Shown in pieces: positions 1-8,101 of a DNA stretch of 64,000 bases. The stretch is from CAVUCH01 sp963739995. Lineage in GTDB: Bacteria > Acidobacteriota > Vicinamibacteria > Vicinamibacterales > JAENWD01. Within the stretch, counting starts at the first letter, position 1. Each line of letters opens with the position of its first letter. A program made the translations under genes and the position numbers. The notes beneath the pieces were generated by a model. That model was not told the origin of the DNA. It did not search any database and was given only the letters and a program-made list of their open reading frames with translations. Location of the stretch: positions 62,001 through 126,000 of the forward strand of contig CAVUCH010000011.1 of the NCBI GenBank assembly GCA_963739995.1. Direction: 5' to 3'.

Positions 1-2
1 CA

Positions 3-566
3 CTCCAGGCAGGACGCACCGACCTGGTGGTGGTCCCGTGCGCGGTAGCGTACGACATCGTGATCGAAGACTTCATCCTGGCGCGCCAGAAGGTCAAGCG
101 CTCGCAACGGAGCTTCGGCCGCGAACTGGCGGAGATGGTCCGATACGGGGTGGGTTACAAGTCACGCGTGTTCGTGACCTTCGGCACGGCAATCCCCGTT
201 GACGGCTACGATCCGCACTCGCGGAGCGACGTGCTCGACCTGGCGCACCGGACACGTCACGCGATCGGGCTGCTGGCAAAGGTGCTGCCGACCGCCGTCG
301 TTGCCGCGGCGATGCGCCCGTCGATCACGCGGCGCGCGCTCGAGAACCGCGTGGCTGAGATCGTCGACGTTCTGGCGGCGGCCGGTGCGAACATGGGCGT
401 GTTCGAGCCCCGCGAGACGGTGGACCGCGCGGCACGGGACTTCGTCGCGCGCGGCGTGCTGGTGCTGGAGCGTGGCCGCTTCCGGATTCGCGAGCGGGGC
501 GTGCTCCGGTACTACGCGCGATCGCTCGAGCACCTGCTGCATGCACCGGCCGGCCGGACGCACTGA
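3..566 (+). CDS. Glycerol-3-phosphate/lysophosphatidate acyltransferase-like protein, C-terminal part
   Basis: The frame is already open at base 3, so the start and the catalytic HxxxxD part lie upstream of the window. What is visible is the C-terminal region of a PlsB/PlsC-like membrane acyltransferase: a strand-turn segment FGTAIPVDGYDP that follows the acyltransferase core in this family, then a helical tail ending in LRYYARSLEHLL, which resembles the LRYYxxSIxHLL tail of PlsB. The expected role is acyl transfer to glycerol-3-phosphate or lysophosphatidate in phospholipid synthesis at the inner membrane. The stop codon overlaps the next start (TGATG), so it is probably translationally coupled to the proline dehydrogenase. 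The family call is by recognition of the tail only; substrate is not shown. Confidence 0.6.
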   Translation, partial: LQAGRTDLVVVPCAVAYDIVIEDFILARQKVKRSQRSFGRELAEMVRYGVGYKSRVFVTFGTAIPVDGYDPHSRSDVLDLAHRTRHAIGLLAKVLPTAVVAAAMRPSITRRALENRVAEIVDVLAAAGANMGVFEPRETVDRAARDFVARGVLVLERGRFRIRERGVLRYYARSLEHLLHAPAGRTH

Positions 567-1501
567 TGATCGACGCGCTCTCGAAAGCCTCCTTCCACGC
601 GCTCGCCCGCAGCCGCACGCTCAAACGTCTTGCCTCGCGCTACGGCCTCGCGCACCCGAACAGCTTTGCGCGCCGGTTCATCGCTGGTGAGACGCTCGAG
701 GAAGCCATTGCCGCCGTGCGCGCCGTAGAGGCACGCGGCCTGGCCATCACCCTCGACTACCTGGGCGAGAGCGCCTCAACGCTGGAAGAGGCCTCGGCGG
801 CGGCCCGCGAGTACGTCCGCATGCTCGACGTGATCGTCGCCGCAGGCATCACGCGCAACGTGTCGCTGAAGCTCACGCAGCTCGGACTCGACGTCGATCG
901 CGATCGCTGCCTGGAGAATCTCCGGCAGATCGTCGAGCGGGCACACCGGCATGGGTGCTTCGTCCGCATCGACATGGAGAACTCGCCGTACGTCGCCGTC
1001 ACCCTCGACATCTTCGAGACCCTCTGGCGCGACGGGTTCACGAACGTGGGGGTGGTGCTGCAGTCCGCGCTGCACCGGAGCGAGGCGGACCTGCGCCGGG
1101 TGAACGCGCTCGGCGCCCGTGTGCGGCTGGTGAAGGGTGCATACACCGAGCCGGCCGATATCGCCTGGCAGCGCCGGGCCGACGTCGACGCAGCCTACGT
1201 CCGCCTGATGGAACTACTGCTGCGGGAGGGCACGTTTCCGGCGCTCGCCACGCACGATCCCGCGATCATCGCCGCCGCCCAGGCTTTTGCCGCGAAACAC
1301 GGTATCGCGCGCGACACCTTCGAGTTCCAGATGTTGTACGGCATCAGGCGCGACCTGCAGGCAGCGCTCGCTGCCGAGGGCTACGGGATGCGCGTATACA
1401 TTCCGTTCGGCCGTGAATGGTTTCCCTATTACATGCGGCGGCTCGGAGAACGCCCGGCCAACGTGGCCTTCGTGCTCCGGGGCATCCTGTCGGAGCAATA
1501 G
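566..1501 (+). CDS. Proline dehydrogenase (monofunctional)
   Basis: A 311-residue FAD-dependent proline dehydrogenase of the (beta/alpha)8 type. It oxidises L-proline to delta1-pyrroline-5-carboxylate and passes electrons to the membrane quinone pool. Diagnostic features are RLVKGAYTEP near residue 187 and the C-terminal signature YYMRRLGERP near residue 290, whose two arginines bind the proline carboxylate. The length fits monofunctional enzymes; there is no aldehyde dehydrogenase domain as in PutA, and no P5C dehydrogenase gene follows. The start codon overlaps the upstream acyltransferase stop by one base, which fixes the start. The pairing with a lipid acyltransferase is not an obvious pathway link. 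Confidence 0.93.
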   Translation: MIDALSKASFHALARSRTLKRLASRYGLAHPNSFARRFIAGETLEEAIAAVRAVEARGLAITLDYLGESASTLEEASAAAREYVRMLDVIVAAGITRNVSLKLTQLGLDVDRDRCLENLRQIVERAHRHGCFVRIDMENSPYVAVTLDIFETLWRDGFTNVGVVLQSALHRSEADLRRVNALGARVRLVKGAYTEPADIAWQRRADVDAAYVRLMELLLREGTFPALATHDPAIIAAAQAFAAKHGIARDTFEFQMLYGIRRDLQAALAAEGYGMRVYIPFGREWFPYYMRRLGERPANVAFVLRGILSEQ

Positions 1502-1654
1502 CGATCACCACAACCGCGGGCTTCCGCCAGCCGGCGGCGTGCACCGGGCGAGGGAGGTGCGACGCGGAGACCCACCCACCCGCTGCACACGTTCTCCGGC
1601 GCCGTTGTGCACCACCCAGGCATAACCTGTTCTCAAGAAGCCGGACGCGAGCGC

Positions 1655-1670
1655 TGGCACAGCTCTTGAT
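1655..1670 (+). promoter_or_regulatory. Possible sigma54 (-24/-12) promoter, imperfect
   Basis: TGGCACAGCTCTTGAT matches the consensus TGGCACRNNNNTTGCW except that the -12 GC is GA. It lies about 70 bases before the small CxxC gene at 1742, inside the 240-base gap after the proline dehydrogenase, which holds no other gene. The -12 mismatch makes it weak as a prediction. Confidence 0.3.
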
Positions 1671-1741
1671 ATTGCTGACCATGAAACCCACGGCGCTTCG
1701 GCCTCATACGAGGTCGAAGGTGGGAGGAGGCGGTCAGGATC

Positions 1742-2041
1742 ATGGCCAGCAACTATCAGGACATCGCGGCGACGCCGCTCACGGCTTCCTCCTACATCGG
1801 CCAGGCGCGTGGGTTGTGGGCCCGAGCGCTCGACGGGTTGCAGACGGCGGTGTGCGGGCTGCACGGTCACGATCCCCTGCTGCAGTTCGAGCACGGGCGG
1901 ATGTTTCTGAGCTGCTCGTCGTGCGGGTACCAGAGCCCCGGCTGGAACACCGGCGATCACCGGCCGCGCCCGCGCTTCAGCGGTGATGCGGCCCGCCACC
2001 AGCTGCAACAGGGTTCCGTCCAGTCCGAGTCGCTTTCGTAA
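1742..2041 (+). CDS. Small conserved-type protein with CxxC motif
   Basis: A 99-residue cytosolic protein of unknown function. A strong ribosome binding site (GGGAGGAGG) sits about ten bases before the ATG, which supports translation from here. The centre reads CGLHGHDPLLQFEHGRMFL and then SCSSCGYQSPGWN: a Cys-His pair followed by CSSC, compatible with a small zinc ribbon or a redox knuckle. The last ~30 residues are low complexity and rich in Gln, Ser and Arg. It stands alone between the proline dehydrogenase and a convergent M20 peptidase. I do not recognise a named family; the zinc-binding idea rests only on the cysteines and histidines. Confidence 0.65.
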   Translation: MASNYQDIAATPLTASSYIGQARGLWARALDGLQTAVCGLHGHDPLLQFEHGRMFLSCSSCGYQSPGWNTGDHRPRPRFSGDAARHQLQQGSVQSESLS

Positions 2042-2182
2042 CAGCTGCGGGCGCAAGCCGGCTCCGGCGCGGTATACGCGCCTTTTACCGGCCTCGCCGA
2101 CCAGCGTCGCGATTCCGCTGCCAGGATTCCGAACGAAGCTGTGGTCGACAGCGGTGACGAGGACAGATCGCCAGCCGGCCGG

Positions 2183-3322
2183 TCAAGATCCGCACCACGC
2201 CTCGACGACGTCCATGAGCACGTCGCGGCAACTTGTGACGTGATCCATGCGGACGTATTCCTCCGGACCGTGGAGGCCTGCGCCTCCTGGGCCGAAGAGG
2301 ACCGTCCGCACCCCGTGCGCCCCCAGGATTGCGGCGTCCGTCCAGAAGCTGAGACCCGCAGCCTTCGTCGCACAGCCCCGATCGGCACACGCGCGGAGCA
2401 CGGATGCGGGCCACGGGTCCGACGAATCGATCGCGTACGCCGGACGGGCGAGGAGCAGGCGGATATCGGCGGTGATCTCGGGATCCACGCACGCCAGATC
2501 CGCGAGAATGCGGCGCAAGTCGTCCTCGGCGGCCGTCAACGGTTCGCCGGGCAGGGTGCGCCGTTCGAACTGCAGGCGGCAGGCCGCCGGATAGCTGCTG
2601 AGCTCTCCGCCACCCTCGATCGTCGAGGCGTGTAGCGATCCGGTCCCGAGCCACGGGTCGGGCGGCTGCGCCTGCAGCCATCGGTCGTGCCGTTCGAGCG
2701 CGGCAAGCACACGCCCCATCCGCAGTATGGCGTCCCGGCCGTCCGCCGGGCGGCTGCCGTGGGCGGCGCGGCCGTGCATCAGGATTTCCGCGGCGGAGAA
2801 CCCCTTGTGCGCGACGCCGACCTCGAGATCGGTGGGCTCGGGGATGACCGCGTAATCGGCGGTACACCGGGTGACGAGCGCGTCGGCGCCAGCGCTCGCA
2901 TACTCCTCGTCTGCGACCGCCGCCACGACGAGCCGCCCCTTCCGCAATCCACCGCGCCGGAGCACTGATTCGGCGGCGTGGATCATGGCGGCAACGCCGC
3001 CCTTCATATCCTGCGAGCCACGGCCGTACATGCGCCCGTCACGCTGCTGTGGATCGAACGGCGCCGGCATGCCCTCCACGCCGACGGTGTCGAGATGCCC
3101 GCAGAACATCACCGCCGGGCCTGGCTCCCGACCGTCCGCGATGCCAGTCACGTTGGGACGCCCCGGAAGCACGTCGGAAACCTCGACGTCCATGCCCGCC
3201 GTCCGCAGGCGCGCGGCGACATACGCCGCAATCTCCCCCTCCCCAGCCGCACCGGGAACGAGCGACGGATTGACCGACGGAATGGCTATCAGATCGCGGA
3301 GGAGAGGGAGGACGGGATCCAT
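2183..3322 (-). CDS. M20 family metallopeptidase (ArgE/DapE/CPG2-like)
   Basis: A 379-residue cytosolic dinuclear zinc hydrolase of the M20 family, cleaving amide bonds of acylated amino acids or small peptides. The metal and catalytic residues are in place: GHLDTV (His76, Asp78), GRGSQDMKGG (bridging Asp105), ADEEYAS (Glu139 base, Glu140 ligand), IPEPTD (acidic ligand) and the C-terminal His in GGAGLHGPEEY. The start at MDPVLPLLRDLIAIPSVNPS is chosen because the frame upstream is encoded by a low-complexity repeat and is not family-like. The lid domain around residues 170-290 contains the GRAAHGSRP dimerisation motif. Substrate cannot be read from sequence; acetylornithine or succinyl-diaminopimelate-type activity are possibilities only. 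Confidence 0.9.
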   Translation of the reverse strand: MDPVLPLLRDLIAIPSVNPSLVPGAAGEGEIAAYVAARLRTAGMDVEVSDVLPGRPNVTGIADGREPGPAVMFCGHLDTVGVEGMPAPFDPQQRDGRMYGRGSQDMKGGVAAMIHAAESVLRRGGLRKGRLVVAAVADEEYASAGADALVTRCTADYAVIPEPTDLEVGVAHKGFSAAEILMHGRAAHGSRPADGRDAILRMGRVLAALERHDRWLQAQPPDPWLGTGSLHASTIEGGGELSSYPAACRLQFERRTLPGEPLTAAEDDLRRILADLACVDPEITADIRLLLARPAYAIDSSDPWPASVLRACADRGCATKAAGLSFWTDAAILGAHGVRTVLFGPGGAGLHGPEEYVRMDHVTSCRDVLMDVVEAWCGS

Positions 3323-3339
3323 TCGGGGACAGGAGTGAG

Positions 3340-3420
3340 AATGCACAATGAAAAATGTAGAATGCAAAACCTCTTCTTCATTCTTCATTTTTCATTTTTC
3401 ATTTTTCATTTTCATTCCGC
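3340..3420. repeat. A/T-rich word repeat forming an inverted repeat
   Basis: A low-complexity spacer built from words such as AATGCAC, AATGAAAA and TCATTTT, in sharp contrast with the surrounding high-GC DNA. The left arm AATGAAAAATGTAGAATG (3347-3364) pairs with CATTCTTCATTTTTCATT (3379-3396) at 17 of 18 positions around a 14-base loop. It lies between the end of the PD40 gene and the start of the M20 gene, both on the minus strand, so it could terminate the former or shape the 5' leader of the latter. Confidence 0.7.
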
Positions 3421-3425
3421 CTCGT

Positions 3426-4478
3426 CTATCTCCACTCGGCGATGAACACGTTCGTATTCCCCTCGTGCGCGGCCTGGCGGTTGCTGCCGAAGACCAGTTT
3501 CCTTCCGTCCGGCGAGAACATGGGGAAACCGTCGAACGTGGGGTTGGTCGTGATCCGCTCGAGGTTCGTGCCGTCGACGTCGATCGCCCAGAGCTCGAAG
3601 TCACGGCCGCGAGGGTTGTGGTGATTCGACGAGAAGATGATCCGCTTGCCGTCCGGGTACCAGTAGGGCGCAAAGCTCGCGCCTTTGAGCGAGGTGACCT
3701 GACGTACGTTCGAGCCGTCGCGGTTCATGACGAAGATCTCGAGGGATGTCGGACGCCACAGGCTCTCCCTGAGCAGCAGCTGGTAGTCCTCCAGCTCCTT
3801 GCCAGGCTGCAGCTCACGGCCGCGGAATACGATCTGCGATCCGTCCGGCGAAAAGAACGGTCCCCCGTCAGGACCGGGGCGATGCGTCAGGCGCGCCACG
3901 CCGCGGCCATCCGGGCGCATCGAGTAGATTTCCATGTCGCCGTCGCGCACGCTCGTGAACACGATGGTGCCGTCCTTCGCGATCGTCGCCTCTGCGTCGT
4001 ACCCCGGCGTCGTGGTCAATGGCTCGATCCCGCTGCCGTCCGCGTCCGCCCGGTAGATGTCGTAGGTGTCGTACACAGGCCAGACGTAGCCGCGTGAAAA
4101 GTCCGGCTTCGGGGGGCATGCTTCGGAACCTTTGAAGGTCGAGCCGTACAGGATGTGCTGTCCGTCGGGATAGAAGAACCCGCAGGTGGTCCGTCCCTTG
4201 CCACTGCTCACGCGCGCGAGGCCCGAGCCGTCCACGTTCATCGTGTAGATCTGGTCGCACCCCCCGCCGCGGTGCGTCGACTGGAAGACGAGGCGCCGGC
4301 CGTCGAACGAGAAATAGGCTTCCGCGTTCTCACCCTCGAACGTGAGCTGCTTGATGTTCGACAGGTGCGGTTCCGCCGCAGCATCCTGCGGGGGCGCGGG
4401 CGCCTGCCAGGCGGTCAATGCAAACGGGGCGGCGACCAGGCTGATGCCGAGGATGAGAACAGCCGGCGAGATGCGCAC
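3426..4478 (-). CDS. Exported PD40/TolB-like beta-propeller protein
   Basis: About 350 residues. An N-terminal hydrophobic segment (ISPAVLILGISLVAAPFALT) acts as a signal peptide or anchor, followed by repeated PD40 blades: FSFDGRRLVFQS, YPDGQHILYGS, AKDGTIVFTSV, FSPDGSQIVFRG, YPDGKRIIFSS, FSPDGRKLVFGS. Each is linked by MNVDGSGLARV or DVDGTNLERIT-type strands that close a propeller. This is the TolB C-terminal fold, usually a periplasmic protein-protein or ligand-binding scaffold. I chose the GTG at 4478 because AGGAGG lies six bases before it; longer frames run into the divergent CCA-enzyme gene. The same propeller type is attached to the kinases in the right third of the window. Confidence 0.82.
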   Translation of the reverse strand: MRISPAVLILGISLVAAPFALTAWQAPAPPQDAAAEPHLSNIKQLTFEGENAEAYFSFDGRRLVFQSTHRGGGCDQIYTMNVDGSGLARVSSGKGRTTCGFFYPDGQHILYGSTFKGSEACPPKPDFSRGYVWPVYDTYDIYRADADGSGIEPLTTTPGYDAEATIAKDGTIVFTSVRDGDMEIYSMRPDGRGVARLTHRPGPDGGPFFSPDGSQIVFRGRELQPGKELEDYQLLLRESLWRPTSLEIFVMNRDGSNVRQVTSLKGASFAPYWYPDGKRIIFSSNHHNPRGRDFELWAIDVDGTNLERITTNPTFDGFPMFSPDGRKLVFGSNRQAAHEGNTNVFIAEWR

Positions 4479-4554
4479 GACGAGCCTCCTGAATGCGGCA
4501 GTATGACACGCTGACATCCGGGCCCTGGAGCCCGCATGGTGGAGCCTGCAGCTG

Positions 4555-5946
4555 ATGCCCACTCCTGAAACGAACGACACCCTGGCGCTTGCCCGCGCGG
4601 TCGCGGAAGCAGCGGCGGCGCGGGGCGGGCGGGCGCTGGCCGTAGGCGGCTGGGTGCGCGACCGGCTCCGCGGCGGCACGTCGAAAGACCTCGACCTCGA
4701 GATCTACGGCGTATCCGAAGGCGATCTACCTGCGCTGCTGGCGCCGTTCGGCCGCGTCGAGCCCGTCGGACGCAGCTTTCCGGTCTACAAGGTGGCCGGC
4801 ATCGACGTGGCGCTGCCGCGACGCGAGTCGAAATCCGGCCGCGGGCACACCGCCTTCGCGGTCGAGGGTGATCCGTGGATGCCGGTCCGCGAAGCCGCGC
4901 GGCGGCGCGACTTCACGATCAACGCCATCGCCTGGGATCCGCTCACCGGCGCCTACGAGGATCCCTTCGACGGACGCGCCGATCTCGACGCGGGGGTGCT
5001 GCGGGTCGTCGACCCGCACACCTTCCCCGACGACAGCCTGCGCGTGCTGCGGGCGCTGCAGTTCGCCGCGCGCTTCGAGCTCACGGTTCCCGAGGAGACC
5101 CGCTCGATCTGCGCGCGCATCCCACTTGACGATCTGCCGGCCGAACGCATCTGGGGCGAGCTCGAGAAGCTGCTCCTGCAGGCGCGCCGGCCGTCGATCG
5201 GCTTCACGCTGGCACGCGAGCTCGAGGTGGTGCACCGCCTCTGGCCGGAGATGGCTGCGCTCATCGGGTGCGAGCAGGAACCCGAGTGGCATCCCGAGGG
5301 AGACGTGTGGATCCACACGCTGATGGTGATCGATCAGGCCCGGGCACGCATCGACCTACTGATACACCCTGAGCAGGTCATCATCATGCTGGGTGCCGTC
5401 TGCCACGATTTCGGCAAGCCCTCCACCACCGCCTTCATTGACGGCCGAATCCGTTCGATCGGGCACGAGGAAGGCGGCGTGGCGCCGGCGACGGCGTTTC
5501 TCGATCGCCTCAACATCCAGAGCGTGGATGGTGTCGACGTTCGGAGGGACGTGCTCGGCATCGTGGCGCATCACCTCAAGCCCGGCATGTGGCACAAGGT
5601 GCGCGAGGAGGTGGGCGACGGCGCCTTCCGGAGACTCGCACAGAAGGTGAACCTCGAGCTGCTGGCGGTGCTCGCGAAAGCCGATTGCACGGGGCGCACC
5701 GGATCGTTCGACTGCTCCGCAATGGACTGGTTCCTCGAACGTGCACGTGCGCTCGGGGTCGAGCATCAACCGCCCGCACGCCTGGTACTGGGCCGCCATC
5801 TCTTGCCGCTCGGCGTGGCGCCAGGGCCTGCCATGGGACAGTTGCTGCAGGCAATCTACGAACGCCAGCTGGATGGCGAGGTCACGACGACCGAGGAGGG
5901 GGTTGCACTCGCCCGGCGGATGCTCGGGGAGGAGGCGGAACGTTAA
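4555..5946 (+). CDS. CCA tRNA nucleotidyltransferase with HD domain
   Basis: A 463-residue class II nucleotidyltransferase that builds or repairs the 3' CCA end of tRNAs. The head domain has AVGGWVRDRL (Gly31-Gly32) and the catalytic DLDLE (Asp45, Asp47), then RRDFTINAIAWDP near residue 118 and the neck helix LRVLRALQFAARFEL. After the tail, an HD phosphohydrolase domain carries His254 and CHDFGKP (His284-Asp285), as in bacterial CCA enzymes that also have 2',3'-cyclic phosphodiesterase/phosphatase activity. The position of the HD metal ligands supports activity of that domain. The upstream gap of 76 bases to the divergent PD40 gene should contain both promoters. A poly(A) polymerase alternative is less likely given the HD fusion. 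Confidence 0.88.
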   Translation: MPTPETNDTLALARAVAEAAAARGGRALAVGGWVRDRLRGGTSKDLDLEIYGVSEGDLPALLAPFGRVEPVGRSFPVYKVAGIDVALPRRESKSGRGHTAFAVEGDPWMPVREAARRRDFTINAIAWDPLTGAYEDPFDGRADLDAGVLRVVDPHTFPDDSLRVLRALQFAARFELTVPEETRSICARIPLDDLPAERIWGELEKLLLQARRPSIGFTLARELEVVHRLWPEMAALIGCEQEPEWHPEGDVWIHTLMVIDQARARIDLLIHPEQVIIMLGAVCHDFGKPSTTAFIDGRIRSIGHEEGGVAPATAFLDRLNIQSVDGVDVRRDVLGIVAHHLKPGMWHKVREEVGDGAFRRLAQKVNLELLAVLAKADCTGRTGSFDCSAMDWFLERARALGVEHQPPARLVLGRHLLPLGVAPGPAMGQLLQAIYERQLDGEVTTTEEGVALARRMLGEEAER

Positions 5947-6052
5947 TGCACAATGCACAATGCACAATGCAGAATGCACAATGCACGATCCACCAATGCA
6001 GATGCGTGATGCAAAATGCGCGATGCAGCGTGCAAAATGCACGAGGCACCAG
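5943..6052. repeat. ATGCA-word low-complexity repeat abutting a stop codon
   Basis: Starting at the TAA of the CCA-enzyme gene, about 110 bases consist of degenerate repeats of words AATGCAC, AATGCAG, AATGCAA and GATGCG. There is no exact period, and the composition is unlike the genes. It resembles the word repeat at 3340-3420 but without the opposing arm. It fills the whole gap between two convergent genes, so it may act in transcription termination; no function can be shown. Confidence 0.65.
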
Positions 6053-6054
6053 GA

Positions 6055-7032
6055 TCAGCCCGCCAGGATTGCGGCTATCTGGTCCAGCGAAATGTTGCCG
6101 CCGCTCAGGATCGCCACCACTGGCCGTGGGACATTGCCGGCGGAACCATAGCGTTGGAGCACGGCCGCCACGCTCGCCGCACCGCTTGGCTCCACCAGGA
6201 TCCTGGCCTCGCGCGCGACGTAGCGAACGGCGTTTCCCAGGCTGTCCTCGTCTACCGTGACGACCTGGTCGACCAGCGCCCGTGCGTGGGCGAACGTCAG
6301 GTCGCCGGGGCGCAGGGGCAGGAGGCCGTCGGCCATGCTCGCCGTGCTCTCGAGTGTCACCGGGCTGCCAGCGGCGAGCGAACGGCTCATCTTGGCTGCG
6401 CCCGCCGGCTCCACACCGATGACACGCGCCGCGGGACGCAGCGCCTTCACGGCAGCCGCAACTCCCGCCAGCAGACCGCCGCCGCCGACGGGCACGTACA
6501 CCTCGTCCACCTCGGGGCAGTCCTCGACGATCTCGAGGCCGACAGTTCCCTGGCCCGCGATGATCCACGGATGGTCGAACGGCGGTACCATGACGAGCCC
6601 GCGCGCCCGTTGAATGCGCTCCGCTTCGGATTTGCGTTCTGCGGATGTCGTGCCGGCGAAGAACACGTCGGCGCCGAACGCGCGTGTGCCGCTGACCTTG
6701 ACGGCGGGCGCCGTCGTCGGCATAACGACGACCGCGGGCACGCCCAGCAGACCGGCTGCGCACGCGAGCGCCTGCGCGTGGTTGCCCGACGAGTAGGTGA
6801 TCACGCCGCGGGCGAGCTCGTCGCGGCCGAACCGTGCGAGCATATTGGCGGCACCGCGAATCTTGAATGCGCCGGCGACCTGCATGTTCTCGCATTTCAG
6901 GCGCAGCGCCGTGACACTGGAGCCCGTCGAGCCGTGGACGAGCGGTGTGCGCCGGGCGATGCCGCTGATGCGTGCAGCAGCGGTGCGGATGTCGCCGATC
7001 GTGACGAGCGGAAGCGGAGCGTCAGCGTTCAT
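6055..7032 (-). CDS. Threonine/serine dehydratase (PLP fold type II)
   Basis: A 325-residue catabolic-type threonine ammonia-lyase, converting L-threonine (or serine) to 2-oxobutyrate (or pyruvate) and ammonia. Lys57 in AGAFKIRGA is the expected Schiff-base lysine. SSGNHAQA (about 81-88) binds the substrate carboxylate, and a glycine-rich VGGGGLLAGVA loop near residue 180 holds the PLP phosphate. The C-terminal SGGNISL is the usual end of the catalytic domain. There is no ACT-type regulatory domain, so allosteric control by isoleucine is not expected; serine racemase is an alternative within the same family. The start at MNADAPLPL gives the usual family length; the longer frame overlaps the divergent protease gene. 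Confidence 0.9.
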   Translation of the reverse strand: MNADAPLPLVTIGDIRTAAARISGIARRTPLVHGSTGSSVTALRLKCENMQVAGAFKIRGAANMLARFGRDELARGVITYSSGNHAQALACAAGLLGVPAVVVMPTTAPAVKVSGTRAFGADVFFAGTTSAERKSEAERIQRARGLVMVPPFDHPWIIAGQGTVGLEIVEDCPEVDEVYVPVGGGGLLAGVAAAVKALRPAARVIGVEPAGAAKMSRSLAAGSPVTLESTASMADGLLPLRPGDLTFAHARALVDQVVTVDEDSLGNAVRYVAREARILVEPSGAASVAAVLQRYGSAGNVPRPVVAILSGGNISLDQIAAILAG

Positions 7033-7096
7033 GGGTGGTGTGTTGCGCCGCGCGCCGGCTGATCGCCAGCTAATACGCGAAGAGAATAGAACGGAT

Positions 7097-7852
7097 ATGG
7101 AGCTCACCGATCGCCTGGTGGTGGAACTGATCGAGTCGGTCAAGCAGGTGCTGAAGCGCGAAGCCTCCGAGCGCCTCCGTGAAGTGTACCTCGTCGGCGA
7201 CATCGACAAGGACAGCGCGCGGCAGGTCATCGAGCGCATGCGTGAGCTCGTGAACGACAACACGCGGCCAATCACGCTGTACCTCAACACCGCCGGCGGC
7301 AACGTGACGGATGGCCTTGCCGTGCACGATTCGATTCGCGAAATCGTGAGCCGCGGCTGCGAGGTGACGATCGTCGTGCAGGGAATGGCGTATTCGATGG
7401 GGTCGGTGCTGCTGCAGGCGGCGAGCGTCGGACGCCGCCTGGCGTTTCCTCACGCGTGGATCATGATTCACGAGCCTGCGAAGTGGGCCGGCTGGCAATC
7501 CACCACCGCAGCCCAGCACCATCTGGATCGATTGCGGCAGATGCAGGATCAGATCTACCGCATTCTGGCGAAGCGCTCCGGCCGGCCGCTCAAGCAGATT
7601 ATCCGCGACACCCGCCGCAACGATTTCTACCTCGATGCGCGCAAGGCGCTCGCGTACGGGCTGATCGACGCCATCGTTGAGAGCGCGGCCGACGGCGAAG
7701 CCGACCTGGTCGGCCGGTCCGAGCCGCTACGGCACGGGCAGCGTCCGGAGGAACCGAATACCGTACGCGTGGCGGCGGGCGGAGGAGAACAGGCGCCCCG
7801 TACGGACCCCCCGGACGTCCCCCAACCCACCGACGGCCGGCCTCGCCCCTAG
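7097..7852 (+). CDS. ClpP-like serine protease
   Basis: 251 residues of the ClpP/crotonase fold. LYLNTAGGNVTDG resembles the ClpP oxyanion strand, the nucleophile is Ser100 in GMAYSMGS, and His125 is in AWIMIHEP. The third triad position falls in TRRNDFYLDARKALAYGLID: by alignment with the TERDRF block of ClpP the catalytic Asp position holds Asn175, with Asp176 next to it, so the charge relay may be shifted or altered. After residue ~205 there is a Pro/Arg/Gly-rich tail not typical of ClpP. It is a lone gene; a Clp ATPase partner is not in the window. The TAG stop codon is shared with the end of an inserted repeat element. Confidence 0.85.
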   Translation: MELTDRLVVELIESVKQVLKREASERLREVYLVGDIDKDSARQVIERMRELVNDNTRPITLYLNTAGGNVTDGLAVHDSIREIVSRGCEVTIVVQGMAYSMGSVLLQAASVGRRLAFPHAWIMIHEPAKWAGWQSTTAAQHHLDRLRQMQDQIYRILAKRSGRPLKQIIRDTRRNDFYLDARKALAYGLIDAIVESAADGEADLVGRSEPLRHGQRPEEPNTVRVAAGGGEQAPRTDPPDVPQPTDGRPRP

Positions 7853-8014
7853 CGGCCCGTGGTGAAAGGCCGGCTGCATTCGGCCGCCGATGCATCCCCG
7901 CCGGCTGCGTTGCTTCTTCCTCACATACGGCCCGGTATTCTCGGTCGTCGCGCCTTGCCGGCGGGGCGCCTCCGCGCCCTCGGTGCGACGCCGGTCTTTC
8001 ACCACGGGCTGCTA
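7850..8014. mobile_element. Type A short TIR element, copy 1 (MITE-like)
   Basis: A 165-base element bounded by TA dinucleotides. The left end TAGCGGCCCGTGGTGAAAG and the right end CTTTCACCACGGGCTGCTA are inverted repeats with one mismatch over 19-20 bases. The interior has no reading frame of note. A nearly identical copy lies at 43749-43914. The left TA is part of the TAG stop of the ClpP-like gene. The size, inverted ends and lack of a transposase fit a non-autonomous transposable element; TA ends are typical of IS630/mariner relatives, which is an inference. Confidence 0.75.
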
Positions 8015-8038
8015 GCGGCCCTGTGATCATCGCGTTCA

Positions 8039-8085
8039 CCCGATGTGCATTTGTCGACGGGGCACCGTGCAAAGTGTGCATCGGG
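8039..8085. terminator. Hairpin between convergent genes
   Basis: CCCGATG (8039-8045) pairs with CATCGGG (8079-8085), and neighbouring bases can extend the stem imperfectly (TGCATTTG against CAAAGTGTGCA). It lies in the 87-base gap between the type A element and the end of the DisA-like gene, so it could serve both convergent transcripts. There is no T tract. Confidence 0.35.
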
Positions 8086-8101
8086 CTGGTTGGGCGCGTC
8101 G

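Noticed and set aside
4479..4679. Longer start for the PD40 protein
   Set aside because: It would overlap the divergent CCA-enzyme start and lacks a ribosome binding site, while AGGAGG precedes the GTG at 4478.
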